In this document: positions 28,044 to 38,367 of the stretch, piece after piece | How positions within the stretch are numbered: position 1 is the stretch's first letter | How the letters are laid out: every line of letters begins with the position of its first letter | From: Chloroflexota bacterium | GTDB taxonomy: Bacteria; Chloroflexota; Anaerolineae; J036; Brachytrichaceae | Length of the DNA: 64,000 nt | Assembly (NCBI GenBank): GCA_025354985.1 | Contig: JANXLU010000024.1 | Span: 47,508 to 111,507, forward strand | Reading direction: 5' to 3' | Notes under the pieces: generated by a model | Databases searched by the model: none | What the model saw: the letters and a program-made list of their open reading frames with translations, nothing else | Told to the model about the DNA's origin: nothing | Made by a program: the position numbers and the translations under genes

Positions 28044-29246
28044 TTAATTATCCACAGACTGTCGCATAACCCGGCGATAGACGGTTTCCATCCTAATCGC
28101 CGCCGCGTCCCAGCCAAATTTAGCGTCGGCACGATCCCGCGCACGGGCGCCCATCTCCCGGGCGGCGGCAGGGTCATCAAGCAGCGTCTGAATCCCCGCC
28201 CCCAATGCAATGTTGTCATTCACCGGCGCATAGATACCGCAGTCCTCAAGGATTTCTCTTTGCGCAGGCGTGTCAAAGGCCACCGTGGGCAGCGCCATGG
28301 CCATGTAATTGAGCAGCTTGCCGCTTCCTTCCGTCAGCGATAGCTTTGGGGCCACCGCGATGTCGCCCAGGGCCAGCATGCGCGGCATATCGCCATACGG
28401 AACGCGCCCCGGAAAGTGCATGATATCCGCCACCCCGGCCTGAATCGCCCGATCCCTCCACATTTGCGCTGCAGGGTAGCCAAGCACGAGCCAGCGCAGC
28501 GCCGGGTTTTGCTTCCGCAGTAACGCCGCGGTATCAATGATGTTTTGGATGCCCTGATGGGCTGCCAACAGCCCCAGAAAAATGACGACCGGTGCATCAG
28601 GTGTAATCCCATACCGGCTCCTCGCCACCGCACGGTCGGCTGCGCTGATCACATCCGGTCGCACAAATGTCGTGCTAACCCCATCCTGCAGTTCCACTAT
28701 CGGCATTGTGTGCCTTGCCCGGAGTGGAACGGCCGCGTGCCCGGTGCTGGTAAATATCGTCTTTGTCAGGCGTTCTGCGATCCGCTCAACGTTGTGCCAG
28801 AACGCCTCGCGAAGCCCGTCCGGTCGGATAAACCCGTGTTGCAACATTTCATCGGTCAGGCTCCCTTGAAAATCCATGACCGTGGGCACGCCAAACAGGC
28901 GCCCCACGACGCCACCGATGAGCGCGCCCTCATGCAGATGCCCGTGGATGACGTCGAAGTTGTTCCGTGCAAGCACGCGCGCCAGCCGAAAGGCGAGCAG
29001 CGCATCAAACGCAAATTTGTGACGCGAACTACCCACTTCATAGTTGGCGTGCCACGGGGTGGGGTTGGTTCTAATAATCCGCAACCCGGCCAGGTCGCCC
29101 CCCTTGAAATAGGTGACAACGGTAACTTCGTGCCCGCGACGCTGCAGCGCACGCGCTTCTTCTAAAATGCGCACATGACAGCCGTAGTCGTTAAAAAAGC
29201 TGGTGGGGGCGAGGCTAAGAATGCGCAGTGGGCGGTCGTCCGTCAC
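28044..29246 (-). CDS. Glycosyltransferase family 4 (GT-B fold)
   Basis: 400 residues. The N-terminal half starts with ILSLAPTSFFNDYGCHVRILEEARAL, typical of GT4 acceptor domains. The C-terminal half has VVIFLGLLAAHQGIQNIID, the FPGRVPYGDMPRML segment, and SLTEGSGKLLNYMAMALPTVAFD, where the E-x7-E motif position is occupied by EGSGKLLNYMA. It would transfer a sugar from a nucleotide donor to a growing surface glycan or glycolipid on the cytoplasmic side. It overlaps the prephenate-dehydrogenase-like gene by four bases and precedes the exporter permease by 23 bases. Confidence 0.85.
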   Translation of the reverse strand: MTDDRPLRILSLAPTSFFNDYGCHVRILEEARALQRRGHEVTVVTYFKGGDLAGLRIIRTNPTPWHANYEVGSSRHKFAFDALLAFRLARVLARNNFDVIHGHLHEGALIGGVVGRLFGVPTVMDFQGSLTDEMLQHGFIRPDGLREAFWHNVERIAERLTKTIFTSTGHAAVPLRARHTMPIVELQDGVSTTFVRPDVISAADRAVARSRYGITPDAPVVIFLGLLAAHQGIQNIIDTAALLRKQNPALRWLVLGYPAAQMWRDRAIQAGVADIMHFPGRVPYGDMPRMLALGDIAVAPKLSLTEGSGKLLNYMAMALPTVAFDTPAQREILEDCGIYAPVNDNIALGAGIQTLLDDPAAAREMGARARDRADAKFGWDAAAIRMETVYRRVMRQSVDN

Positions 29247-30220
29247 AGTCTGGGCCTGCGCGATTTTAGACTTTCGGCCAGCTTATCGCCCAGCAGCGAA
29301 TGCATGAGCCCGGGTTTGGGCACATTGATCGGTTGCGCACCCGTATCGCGACCGCGCGACCAGTCGGCCAGCCACTTTGCACGGGCATCTACCGGCAGGC
29401 TGAGCAGCTTGGTTAGCGCTGCCTCATCACCAGCGTCGACCGTGTCACGGAGCGCCATGAGCTGCAGCATGGTCATGTTCAGCCAGTGACGCGTGGCGTC
29501 CTTTTGGCCCATCAGCAGAGCGGCGACCGCAGCCGGTTGCGCGCTGCCAAGGGTGTCGGTCACGCTGTGCAGCGCGTCACCCGCCAGCCATTGTCGCTCG
29601 CGCCAGGCGGAATCCTGCGTAAGCGCGCCAAACAGCGCCGCACCAAGCGCCTGTGGAACCTCATTGACAGCCATGCGTAAGCCATCGTGCTCAGCGGCAT
29701 CCATAAATACCGGTCGGGCGTCCAGCGCCGATACGATCGACGAAAATTGTGACACGCTGTCCGGCGAAGCGCTCATTCGTGGCGTGATTACCCAGGTGGC
29801 GTTCTTAAAACTGCGCGGTTTGGCGGCATCCGTGCCACGCGTGGTCGGGTCAAACACCACGCTGCTGCTGATGTACGGTGTGTCTATCGGCAGCGCCTCG
29901 GCCGCCTTGAGCGCACGTAGCTTGGAGGCCGATATATCAAATATCAGCGCCTGGGCCGGAACATCCTTGTCTATCAGTGCAAGTAACGTCTCCAGCTCGG
30001 GCTGGGGCACGGCAAATGCGACGAGTGCCGCGCCATCCATGGCCGAAAACAGATTGATCGCTCCCCTGTCAACAAGCTTGTCCTGCTCGGCTTTTCGGGA
30101 CACCGACAGATCCTTGTCATGTCCGACGATATCCGCTTCTTTTATAACCGTTCTCAGTCCGGCGGCCAAGGCTCGCCCCATTTGACCCAGTCCAATGATG
30201 GTAATTTTGACCTTGCTCAT
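29243..30220 (-). CDS. Prephenate dehydrogenase-like NAD(P)-binding protein
   Basis: 325 residues. The N-terminus has a Rossmann dinucleotide motif (IIGLGQMGRALAAGL) and a VFDISASKLRALKAAEAL stretch resembling the D-x-S-S-K segment of TyrA-type dehydrogenases. The C-terminal helical half resembles the dimerisation domain of that group (VNEVPQALGAALFGAL). A true TyrA would make 4-hydroxyphenylpyruvate from prephenate. However, the substrate His of TyrA is not obvious to me, and no other aromatic amino acid genes are near. A related 6-phosphogluconate or pyrroline carboxylate dehydrogenase-like role is possible. It is separated by three bases from the M50 protease gene. Confidence 0.55.
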   Translation of the reverse strand: MSKVKITIIGLGQMGRALAAGLRTVIKEADIVGHDKDLSVSRKAEQDKLVDRGAINLFSAMDGAALVAFAVPQPELETLLALIDKDVPAQALIFDISASKLRALKAAEALPIDTPYISSSVVFDPTTRGTDAAKPRSFKNATWVITPRMSASPDSVSQFSSIVSALDARPVFMDAAEHDGLRMAVNEVPQALGAALFGALTQDSAWRERQWLAGDALHSVTDTLGSAQPAAVAALLMGQKDATRHWLNMTMLQLMALRDTVDAGDEAALTKLLSLPVDARAKWLADWSRGRDTGAQPINVPKPGLMHSLLGDKLAESLKSRRPRL

Positions 30221-30223
30221 GGC

Positions 30224-30883
30224 TTATAAACCGGTCAAAACGCGAAACAGTTGGTTGACCGGGCCGCTGATCAATGTTCCGGCGATCGGCGTGGCGATGA
30301 TGATGATCCACGCGATTTGCTGAAAGCGCTCCACTGTCTGGGCAATCTGCTCGGGTATCAACCCGCGGATGATGCCCCAGCCATCCAACCCGGGCAATGG
30401 CAGTAGATTGAATACCATCAACAGCAGGTTGATCCGGACCATTTGCACAAGAAACAAGTAGACCACCTCGCTCATGAGCGACGTGCCGTCACTCAGCGAA
30501 CTGTCTACCAGGCGGAACACTCCTGCCGAGAGCACCGCCAGGCTGAGGTTTACCAGCGGCCCGGCAACGGAAACCAATGCGCGGTTGTTGCCATAGCTGC
30601 CCCGCATGCGGGAGTAATTGACCGGGGTGGTGGCCCATCCAAACCCAAACAGCACAAACAGCGCGCTGCCCAGCAGGCTGAGGTGTGCAAAAGGGTTCAG
30701 AGTCAGCCTACCCATAAGCCTTGGCGTGTCATCACCCAGGTAGGTTGCCACGACCGCGTGACCCAGTTCATGCAACGGAAAGCAAATCAGCAAGATGACG
30801 CCAATCAAAATCAGCGACGAAATCACCTGACCGACATTGCCCGACGAAATGCCATTTAGTAACGTAAAGAGTGGACCGTTCAT
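30224..30883 (-). CDS. Site-2 protease family membrane metalloprotease (M50)
   Basis: 219 residues with about six membrane helices. The zinc motif HELGH lies in the second helix (FPLHELGHAVVATYLGD), and the third ligand Asp is in NLLPLPGLDGWGIIRGL near residue 170. The family uses these residues to cut membrane-embedded segments of regulators. Short M50 proteins of this kind, with no PDZ or CBS domain, are common in bacteria with unknown targets. ATG 30883 follows mreB by 15 bases and the gene is probably cotranscribed with it. Confidence 0.85.
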   Translation of the reverse strand: MNGPLFTLLNGISSGNVGQVISSLILIGVILLICFPLHELGHAVVATYLGDDTPRLMGRLTLNPFAHLSLLGSALFVLFGFGWATTPVNYSRMRGSYGNNRALVSVAGPLVNLSLAVLSAGVFRLVDSSLSDGTSLMSEVVYLFLVQMVRINLLLMVFNLLPLPGLDGWGIIRGLIPEQIAQTVERFQQIAWIIIIATPIAGTLISGPVNQLFRVLTGL

Positions 30884-30898
30884 TGATTTTTTGTCTTA

Positions 30899-31987
<1,089 letters not shown>

Positions 31988-32150
31988 GAAGGTGCGTGTA
32001 TTTCGCACTCAGTTTAACATGCAGACCTCGCAATACGGTGAGTGTACTGCCGGAATGGTACGCTTCACGTGGAGCGCGGCCATCCTGCCCGCTCATTGAT
32101 CATCGTTCACACTACTTTGTCTCACCCAATCGCCGTGCACCGGGCTCGGT

Positions 32151-34007
32151 TTACGCCTGAACCCGAAAATCCGCCGTCTGATGCCTAAAATATGTGTCAA
32201 ACAGGTTGGCGTATTTCCCCCCGTGCTTCATCAGCGCGTCATGGTTACCCTCCTCCACGATCCTGCCCTGATCCAGCACGATGATCCGATCAACCGCCCG
32301 CACCGTGCTAAGCCGGTGAGCAACCAGAATGCTCGTGCTGTGGCGCAGCACCTGGTCGATCGCCCGCTGTATCTGGCGCTCCGTAAACGGATCGATGCTC
32401 GCCGTGGCCTCATCCAGCATGAAGATGGCCGGCTTCTGCGCCAACACCCGCGCCAGCGCCACCAGCTGCCGCTGACCCATGCTCAATCTCGCGCCGCGCT
32501 CGCCCACGTCGGAATCCAGGCCCGCCGGTAACGTTTCAATCCAATCGCCATGACCGATGCTGCGCGCCAGAGATTCAACTTCATCGTCCGTCATCCGTGG
32601 TCGCGCGTATCGGACGTTGTCGCGTACTGTCCCCGCGAACAGAAATGGCTGCTGCGAGATGATTCCAAGACGTGCGCGATACGCCTGCAAATCCAACGTG
32701 CGTAAATCCACGCCATCGATGGCGATGGCGCCCTGCTGATACTCATAAAAACGGCCAATTAGCTTGATCAGGCTGCTCTTGCCCGCGCCGGTGTGCCCGA
32801 CAAAGGCCACGCTCTCGCCCGGCGCAATACTCAATGAAAAATCGTGTAATACCGTCTGTTGTGACGTATATCGAAAGGTTACGGAGGAAAACGTGATCGC
32901 TGCGCCACGGTCATGAGCGTCGGGAACCGGGATTCTTGGAGCAGCGGACAATAATCCCGCGGTTTCCGATTCAGCAGGCAGTACCTGATTAACCACGCGC
33001 GGCGTGTCAATAAGAGCAAACACGCGCTCCAGCGCGCTCAAACCGCTTTGGAGCTGGCTCCAGAATGAGGCCAGATTCGTTAGAGGGAACCAAAACAAAT
33101 CCAGGCTGATGATAAACAAATACCATGCACCCACGCCGATCGCACCGCTACCCGCAAACTGCGCGCCCACCCACATCAATAGGGCGCTACCCATTCCGCT
33201 GACGATATTTAGGGTGGGGAAGATGTTGCTGGTGACTAGCGCCCGGCGCAAATTCACCGAATAACTCTGGTTGTTCACCTTCTTAAACGCGGCATACATC
33301 GCCGACTCTTGCCGAAAGTTCTTGGCGATGCGCATACCGGATACCGCCTCCTGGATTGACGTGTTGACCTCGGCCACCGCGCGAAAGCCGCGTCGCGTGG
33401 CCCAGCGTGCCGCCGTTCGGAAGCCCGCCCCCATCAGCACAACCACCGGCGCCATGGCCAGCAGGATCAGGGTCATCTGCACACTGACCGTAAACAAGTA
33501 GATAACCAGCGCGATCAAAATGATCAGCTGGCTCACCAGATCGGTGATCAGATTGGAGGTCTGTTGCAGCTCGGCGGTGTCATTTGAGATTCGGCTGACA
33601 ATTTTGCCGCTTGGATACTTGTCAAAGAACGACAGATCGTGGTGTAACACCGCGGACAGCGCATCCGCACGCAAGGTCGCGATCACCGACGCCATCAGCG
33701 AGCTGACCGCCCAGCGGCGAAACATGTTGCACAGCCAGTTGACAATCGCAAAGGCAAAGAGAGCTGTGGCAATGATCACCACCAGCTGCGTGGCGCTGGC
33801 CGGGTCTCCGGCGCGCTGGCGCACCGCATCCAACCCGCGCGCGGTGATCACCGGTTGAACAAACCCTATCGCTGTGGTGACCCCGCTAAGCAACAACACC
33901 GTGCGCACGCGTTTTAGATGAACGGCAAGATACGCGCCCACCCGGCGCAACAGTTGAGCATCCGAGTATGTCCGGTCGTAGGCTTCGGCGGCCAATCCTT
34001 GAAACAT
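32151..34007 (-). CDS. ABC exporter half-transporter, catalytic-NBD partner
   Basis: 618 residues: six membrane helices (about 35-330) and one nucleotide-binding domain. Walker A is VGHTGAGKSS, Walker B is IFMLDEATASID with the catalytic Glu present, and the switch His is in VAHRLSTV. The signature is LSMGQRQ and not LSGGQ. Its neighbour has the opposite pattern (canonical signature, Asp in place of the catalytic Glu), which is the expected split in a heterodimeric exporter such as BmrCD or TM287/288. Substrate unknown, possibly a drug or lipid. The start at 34007 is 21 bases after the partner's stop. Confidence 0.88.
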   Translation of the reverse strand: MFQGLAAEAYDRTYSDAQLLRRVGAYLAVHLKRVRTVLLLSGVTTAIGFVQPVITARGLDAVRQRAGDPASATQLVVIIATALFAFAIVNWLCNMFRRWAVSSLMASVIATLRADALSAVLHHDLSFFDKYPSGKIVSRISNDTAELQQTSNLITDLVSQLIILIALVIYLFTVSVQMTLILLAMAPVVVLMGAGFRTAARWATRRGFRAVAEVNTSIQEAVSGMRIAKNFRQESAMYAAFKKVNNQSYSVNLRRALVTSNIFPTLNIVSGMGSALLMWVGAQFAGSGAIGVGAWYLFIISLDLFWFPLTNLASFWSQLQSGLSALERVFALIDTPRVVNQVLPAESETAGLLSAAPRIPVPDAHDRGAAITFSSVTFRYTSQQTVLHDFSLSIAPGESVAFVGHTGAGKSSLIKLIGRFYEYQQGAIAIDGVDLRTLDLQAYRARLGIISQQPFLFAGTVRDNVRYARPRMTDDEVESLARSIGHGDWIETLPAGLDSDVGERGARLSMGQRQLVALARVLAQKPAIFMLDEATASIDPFTERQIQRAIDQVLRHSTSILVAHRLSTVRAVDRIIVLDQGRIVEEGNHDALMKHGGKYANLFDTYFRHQTADFRVQA

Positions 34008-34028
34008 GATTTTCTCGTGGTCACCCGC

Positions 34029-35879
34029 TCAGGTGACGAAAATCTCCCGATAGGCCGGGCTGCTTTCCAACAGTTGCTCATGCGTGCCCACGGCCTGCAC
34101 CCGACCCTTGCGCAACACCACAATCACGTCTGCCCAGCGAATCTGGCTCAGACGATGCGTGATAAAAAACGTGGTTCGGCCCTCCGCTGCGTGCAGCATC
34201 GCCCGTTGAATCTCGTCCTCGGTGGCGCTGTCGATCGCGCTTGTGGCGTCATCCAACACCAAAATCCGCGGATCAGTTAGGAATGCGCGGGCAATTGCAA
34301 TTCGCTGGCGTTGCCCACCGCTCAGCGTCACCCCGCGCTCCCCCACGACTGTGGCGTATCCGTCTTTAAAGCCGCTGATGAACGTGTGCGCCTGCGCCGC
34401 GCGCGCAGCAGCTTCAATTTGGTCTTGGGTGGCGCCGGGCACGCCATAGGCGATGTTCGCGGCAACGTCGCGCGAGAAAAGAAATATGTCCTGTTCGATG
34501 ATGCTGATTTGCTTCCGCAAACTGGCAACGTCCCATGTCTGTACGTCGCGCCCATCCAATAATATTGTGCCTGCCGTCGGGTCGTACGTGCGATTTAGCA
34601 GCTTGATGATGCTGCTCTTGCCGGCACCGGTCTGCCCCACAATTGCCACCGATTGACCTGGTAACACCGTAAAGCTCACGTTCTCCAACGCGAGTTTGGC
34701 ATCGGCCCCTCCGCCATAGGCAAAGCTCACGTTGCGAAACTCAACGGCACCGTTCATGATCAGCGTCGAGCCGCCAATGCCCGAGGCGTTTTGGGAGATC
34801 ACCTGCGTCTCCGGAGCCGTGCCATTTGTTGGTGCAATTGCGTGCGCCGGTTTGGTTGCCGACAGTGCCGGGGTTGGCGCTGGAGCTATATCGTCCTGCA
34901 CCAGGCCAATCATTCTCTTCACGCTCGCGTATCCAGTGGCCAGAGCCGGGTAGGCAAATTGCGAGGCAAACGTCGGGAATTGCAATTGCAACAGCAGTCC
35001 GTTGTAGGCTACCACGCTGCCCACCTGCAGCTGACCGTTGGCAAACAGGTAAAAACTGAGCAGTAAACCACTGGCCATCGTGATCCCCAGGAGCAACCCT
35101 GGTAAAAAGCGCCCTTCGATCCGGCCCTGCGCAATTGCCGCCGCCTTCCAGTCGTTCAGCTTGGCGGAAAATCTATCTTGTTCCCGCGCTTCGGTGGCAA
35201 AGCCCTTGATCGTCTCAATGCCCTCTATGCTCTCGGCCAGCACAGTGTTCATCGCGCCAAAGGCCGCACGGGCGCGGTTGGCTGCGCCGCTCAGGTCGCG
35301 CAGGAACACGCGCACAAGAAAGACGTATATCACCAGATACGCCAGCGGCACCACGACCAACAACGGATGGATCGTGGGCGCGGTCAGGATCACAAACACG
35401 ATAAACGCCGACGAGCCGATGGTGATGTTTACGCCCGGCTCCATAAAATAGACCAGCTCGCGGACATCATTTGTGCTGCGCGCCATAATCTCGCCGATGC
35501 TCTGGCGGTCATGAAAGCTCATCGGCTTGCCAATCAGGCTGGCATATAGCTCATCCCGCATGTCGCGCTCCAATCGCTGACCGATGGTGGCCGATGAGAA
35601 ATTGCGCAGAAATTGCAGCACCGCACGGGCGACCTGTGATGCCACAATGGACCAGGCCATCGCGGTAACCACTGCATAATCTGGCGTGGCCTGTAGGATC
35701 GCGTTAAACGCGCGTCCTATAAACACCGGCACGGCAGACGCGCCAAACGCGTTCCCTGCCGAGCCCAGCACGATAAATATGAAATAAACCCAGTGTCGCC
35801 TGATATGCGAAAACAACCAGCGTGCCGCTGTGCTGCGGTCACTGGTCCATGCGTGGGCAACGGTGAATTCTGATTGCAA
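34029..35879 (-). CDS. ABC exporter half-transporter, degenerate-NBD partner
   Basis: 616 residues with six membrane helices, then a linker of low complexity (about 325-365, rich in Ala, Pro and Thr) and an NBD. Walker A is VGQTGAGKSS, signature LSGGQRQRIAIARA is canonical, and Walker B reads ILVLDDATSAID with Asp at the catalytic Glu position. ITHRLSQIRWAD holds the switch His. With the adjacent gene it would make one active and one inactive ATP site. The start is unclear: TTG 35879 gives the full N-terminus but has no obvious ribosome site, and no ATG lies nearby in frame. Confidence 0.85.
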   Translation of the reverse strand: MQSEFTVAHAWTSDRSTAARWLFSHIRRHWVYFIFIVLGSAGNAFGASAVPVFIGRAFNAILQATPDYAVVTAMAWSIVASQVARAVLQFLRNFSSATIGQRLERDMRDELYASLIGKPMSFHDRQSIGEIMARSTNDVRELVYFMEPGVNITIGSSAFIVFVILTAPTIHPLLVVVPLAYLVIYVFLVRVFLRDLSGAANRARAAFGAMNTVLAESIEGIETIKGFATEAREQDRFSAKLNDWKAAAIAQGRIEGRFLPGLLLGITMASGLLLSFYLFANGQLQVGSVVAYNGLLLQLQFPTFASQFAYPALATGYASVKRMIGLVQDDIAPAPTPALSATKPAHAIAPTNGTAPETQVISQNASGIGGSTLIMNGAVEFRNVSFAYGGGADAKLALENVSFTVLPGQSVAIVGQTGAGKSSIIKLLNRTYDPTAGTILLDGRDVQTWDVASLRKQISIIEQDIFLFSRDVAANIAYGVPGATQDQIEAAARAAQAHTFISGFKDGYATVVGERGVTLSGGQRQRIAIARAFLTDPRILVLDDATSAIDSATEDEIQRAMLHAAEGRTTFFITHRLSQIRWADVIVVLRKGRVQAVGTHEQLLESSPAYREIFVT

Positions 35880-35977
35880 TATTCGGTGCGGCGGTGTGGC
35901 AATAGTACCGGTGCCATGCGGGCGTAAGCACGCCCAATTCCACTCAAAGCAATCTTAACATCACCGGATTAGGTGCT

Positions 35978-36481
35978 TCAGATAAATATGATTTGCGCGC
36001 CTTCCGTCATATCCATGAAATCGCCTGCGGTCACGATGTCAATTACACCTTCCACAAAGTCTTCCTTTTTCAGCCCCATCATGTCGACCGACATTTTGCA
36101 CGCATAGAGGTGCGCGCCACCGTCTACAAGCATGGATAGGTACTCGCTCACCGGCGGTACGCCAATGGAATGCATTTTGTCCTTCATGAGCTTCGTGGCG
36201 ACGGCCGTCATTCCCGGCAGTACGCCCAGCAGATTGGGAATTCCGGCATTGTCGGTCTTGATTCCCATCATGCTCAATTTCATACTGGTGTTGCCAACTG
36301 GCGCGATTTGCAGGTGATCCTGTCGCGTCTTTCGGATCATGTCCATGCCCCAAAACGTAAAGAACATTGTCACGTCGATGCCATTCCCAAGTGCCGCCCA
36401 TCCCATTACCAGGGCTGGGTATGCCATGTCAAGGTCGCCCTTGGAACAAACAAATGCAATTTTTCTCGTTGATTCTTCCAT
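35978..36481 (-). CDS. DsrE/DsrF/DrsH-like sulfur carrier family protein
   Basis: 167 residues from ATG 36481. The DsrE-like fold is shown by RKIAFVCSKGDLDMAYPALV, MFFTFWGMDMIRK, and LYACKMSVDMMG, where the single Cys sits at the position used for persulfide transfer in DsrE2/DsrE3-type proteins. Such proteins pass sulfane sulfur between carriers in the cytoplasm or on the membrane. It is the last gene of a three-gene operon with a TusE/DsrC-like protein (13 bases upstream) and a sulfide:quinone oxidoreductase, so a role in handling the sulfur released by sulfide oxidation is likely. The frame open upstream of 36481 is not supported. Confidence 0.8.
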   Translation of the reverse strand: MEESTRKIAFVCSKGDLDMAYPALVMGWAALGNGIDVTMFFTFWGMDMIRKTRQDHLQIAPVGNTSMKLSMMGIKTDNAGIPNLLGVLPGMTAVATKLMKDKMHSIGVPPVSEYLSMLVDGGAHLYACKMSVDMMGLKKEDFVEGVIDIVTAGDFMDMTEGAQIIFI

Positions 36482-36494
36482 AATTTTCCTCCGT

Positions 36495-36818
36495 TCAAAC
36501 GCAGCCTTCGGGTTTGCCCAGACCGGCGATGCGTGCAACTTTTTTGGCCGGGCCCTTTGGAAAGAGAGCAAACATGGTCTTGGTTGAAATCCCCGTACCG
36601 GTTGTGATCTGCCGCAACGTCGGAGATTTGCTGTTTTGGGCCGTTTGCCTGCAGAAATTGATCACCTTCCAATGATCGTCTGTGAGGTCCGCAATACCTT
36701 CTGCTACAGCAATTCCAATGGCAAGTTGTTTGTCCCAATCTTCGGCGTGCACGAGGAAGCCCTCGCCATTCAGCATAATTTCCTTCCCACCGATCGTATT
36801 TTTTGTAAGCGTTTGCAT
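36495..36818 (-). CDS. TusE/DsrC-family sulfur relay protein with one C-terminal Cys
   Basis: 107 residues from ATG 36818, whose bases overlap the stop of the sqr gene (TAATG). Family features are LNGEGFLVHAEDWDKQLA, DHWKVINFCRQ, and the C-terminal arm FPKGPAKKVARIAG ending in GKPEGCV. The penultimate Cys is present. The second Cys of true DsrC, ten residues before it, is Ala here, so it resembles TusE more than DsrC. TusE-like proteins accept or pass persulfide sulfur. In this operon it may take sulfur from SQR chemistry. No dsrAB or tRNA thiolation genes are near. Confidence 0.85.
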   Translation of the reverse strand: MQTLTKNTIGGKEIMLNGEGFLVHAEDWDKQLAIGIAVAEGIADLTDDHWKVINFCRQTAQNSKSPTLRQITTGTGISTKTMFALFPKGPAKKVARIAGLGKPEGCV

Positions 36819-38068
36819 TAGTTCATCGCCTCGGCCGTTTGTTTTCCGGTCATGCTCATATCGGTTGGAATCGGCAGCCGATAGCCTTTCAAGAGAATGT
36901 TCCAGTAGATCCACTTGAACAACATCTTGCCCCAATGATTCGCCCTGGTCTCTTTTAACAAACTGAACGGGCCAACCCATGGAACCGGGTAGGCGCCCGG
37001 AAGGGGCTCGGTAACATAGTTAAAGTCGATGAGCAGCCCCTTGCCATGCCCGGATTCGATAAAGCAATTGGCGTGACCGTCAAAGCTTTCATGCATCTGG
37101 CGCCCGTTAACATGGTCAAGAAAGTTTGCGCAGAATTTTTCAATTGCGAAGTGGGCAACCGAACCCGCCTTTGACGTGGGGAGGGCTGCAGCGTCGCCAA
37201 GCACGAAAATATTTGGATGTCGCTCGTCCAACATGGTGTGCTGATTAACGGGAACATAATTCAGGTCGTCACCAAGACCGGATTCGCCGACGACCGTTGC
37301 ACCCATATTGATCGGCACGCTAACAAGCACGTCGTAACCGAGTTCCCGTCCATCAAACGATGAGAGCGTCCGCATATCGGGGTTTACAGCTTCAACAAGA
37401 TAATCCGGTTCAACTTGTATGCCTTTTATTGCCAGCAGTGTGTTTAGGTGGCTGGCAGCAACCGGCTTGGTAAAGGCGCCCGATAGTGGCGTGGCATAGG
37501 TCAGCTGGACCTTGTCTCGCATGCCTTTTGCAAGGAAGAAAGCATCCGCCAACATCAGGAATTCGAGCGGCGCAACCGGGCACTTAATTGGATTTTCGAC
37601 AACGTTCACCACCAAGCGACCACCTTTCCACACCCGTAGTTTTTCGAACAGCGCGACTGCGCCCTGAAAAGAATAGAAGGTGTGAATCGTGTCGCCCCAA
37701 GCCGGACCGGACAGACCGGGCGTTTGCTCGGGATGAATGTCCGCGCCAGTAGCGATGATTAGAAAGTCATAGTCCAGCTTCTCCCCGGAACTCAATTGCA
37801 CGCGATTGTGTTCATGGTCGATTTCTACAATGCATGCTTGAAGCAACTCAACGTCGCTCGGCAACAGTCGGCGTTTCGGCAAAACGATGTCGTCGCCACC
37901 ATAAACGCCAAACGGGACAAACAGAAAACCCGGCTGGTAATAGTGGAGGGCATCAGGATCAACCAGGGTTATTTGCCAGTCCAACTGGCGTTCGTGAAAC
38001 AATCGGGTTAACTTGTTGGCAGCCATCGTGCCAGCCATTCCCGCGCCAAGTATCAGGAGCTTCTTCAT
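36818..38068 (-). CDS. sqr: Sulfide:quinone oxidoreductase
   Basis: 416 residues. The FAD-binding N-terminus is LLILGAGMAGTMAANKL, and the second dinucleotide segment includes FLIIATGADIHPEQ. Two Cys likely used for sulfur bridging are in NPIKCPVAPLEF and GHANCFIESG, and the C-terminal FAD motif is IFVLGDAAALP. The amphipathic C-terminus (FKWIYWNILLKG) would touch the membrane. It oxidises sulfide to sulfane sulfur and reduces quinone. Genes for sulfur carriers follow directly. The start at 38068 has AAGAGGAGAG about seven bases upstream, a strong ribosome site. Confidence 0.9.
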   Translation of the reverse strand: MKKLLILGAGMAGTMAANKLTRLFHERQLDWQITLVDPDALHYYQPGFLFVPFGVYGGDDIVLPKRRLLPSDVELLQACIVEIDHEHNRVQLSSGEKLDYDFLIIATGADIHPEQTPGLSGPAWGDTIHTFYSFQGAVALFEKLRVWKGGRLVVNVVENPIKCPVAPLEFLMLADAFFLAKGMRDKVQLTYATPLSGAFTKPVAASHLNTLLAIKGIQVEPDYLVEAVNPDMRTLSSFDGRELGYDVLVSVPINMGATVVGESGLGDDLNYVPVNQHTMLDERHPNIFVLGDAAALPTSKAGSVAHFAIEKFCANFLDHVNGRQMHESFDGHANCFIESGHGKGLLIDFNYVTEPLPGAYPVPWVGPFSLLKETRANHWGKMLFKWIYWNILLKGYRLPIPTDMSMTGKQTAEAMN

Positions 38069-38367
38069 ATGCCTAGCTCTCCTCTTAAGCTAGATTTAGC
38101 GTAGCGGCCCAACCAGAAGCCCGAAACAGTCAGGAGAGGGTGTCAACAGTGACCATGTGACCAGTTTGAATCGGAGGTTCGACCGGTGTAATAAAGCACA
38201 GCCGCCGCGAGCAGTGTACGTGTCTTGGACAGGACGACGCCGCATTTCTCTGGCGGCTTTCCTAAAGCGTCAGGTCCGGACAGCACAGTGCCATTTTCAG
38301 CAGCCTGTGCCTCGTTTGATGGCTGCCTCGCATTCTTGCATTAGCGCGGTACACTGGGCGCACAATT
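38069..38367. other. Divergent intergenic region, sqr operon / homospermidine synthase
   Basis: 299 bases with no coding frame that I can support. On the sqr side there is a strong ribosome site and a short dyad, GCTA-AATC-TAGC (38090-38101 area). A direct repeat GTGACCA-T-GTGACCA lies near 38150-38162, and a TTGACA is readable on the minus strand at about 38137. No well-spaced -35/-10 pair could be fixed. Promoters for both sides are expected here. Confidence 0.4.

Noticed and set aside
36483..36571. Upstream extension of the DsrE-like protein
   Set aside because: It overlaps the TusE-like coding sequence and lacks family similarity; ATG 36481 fits the fold start.
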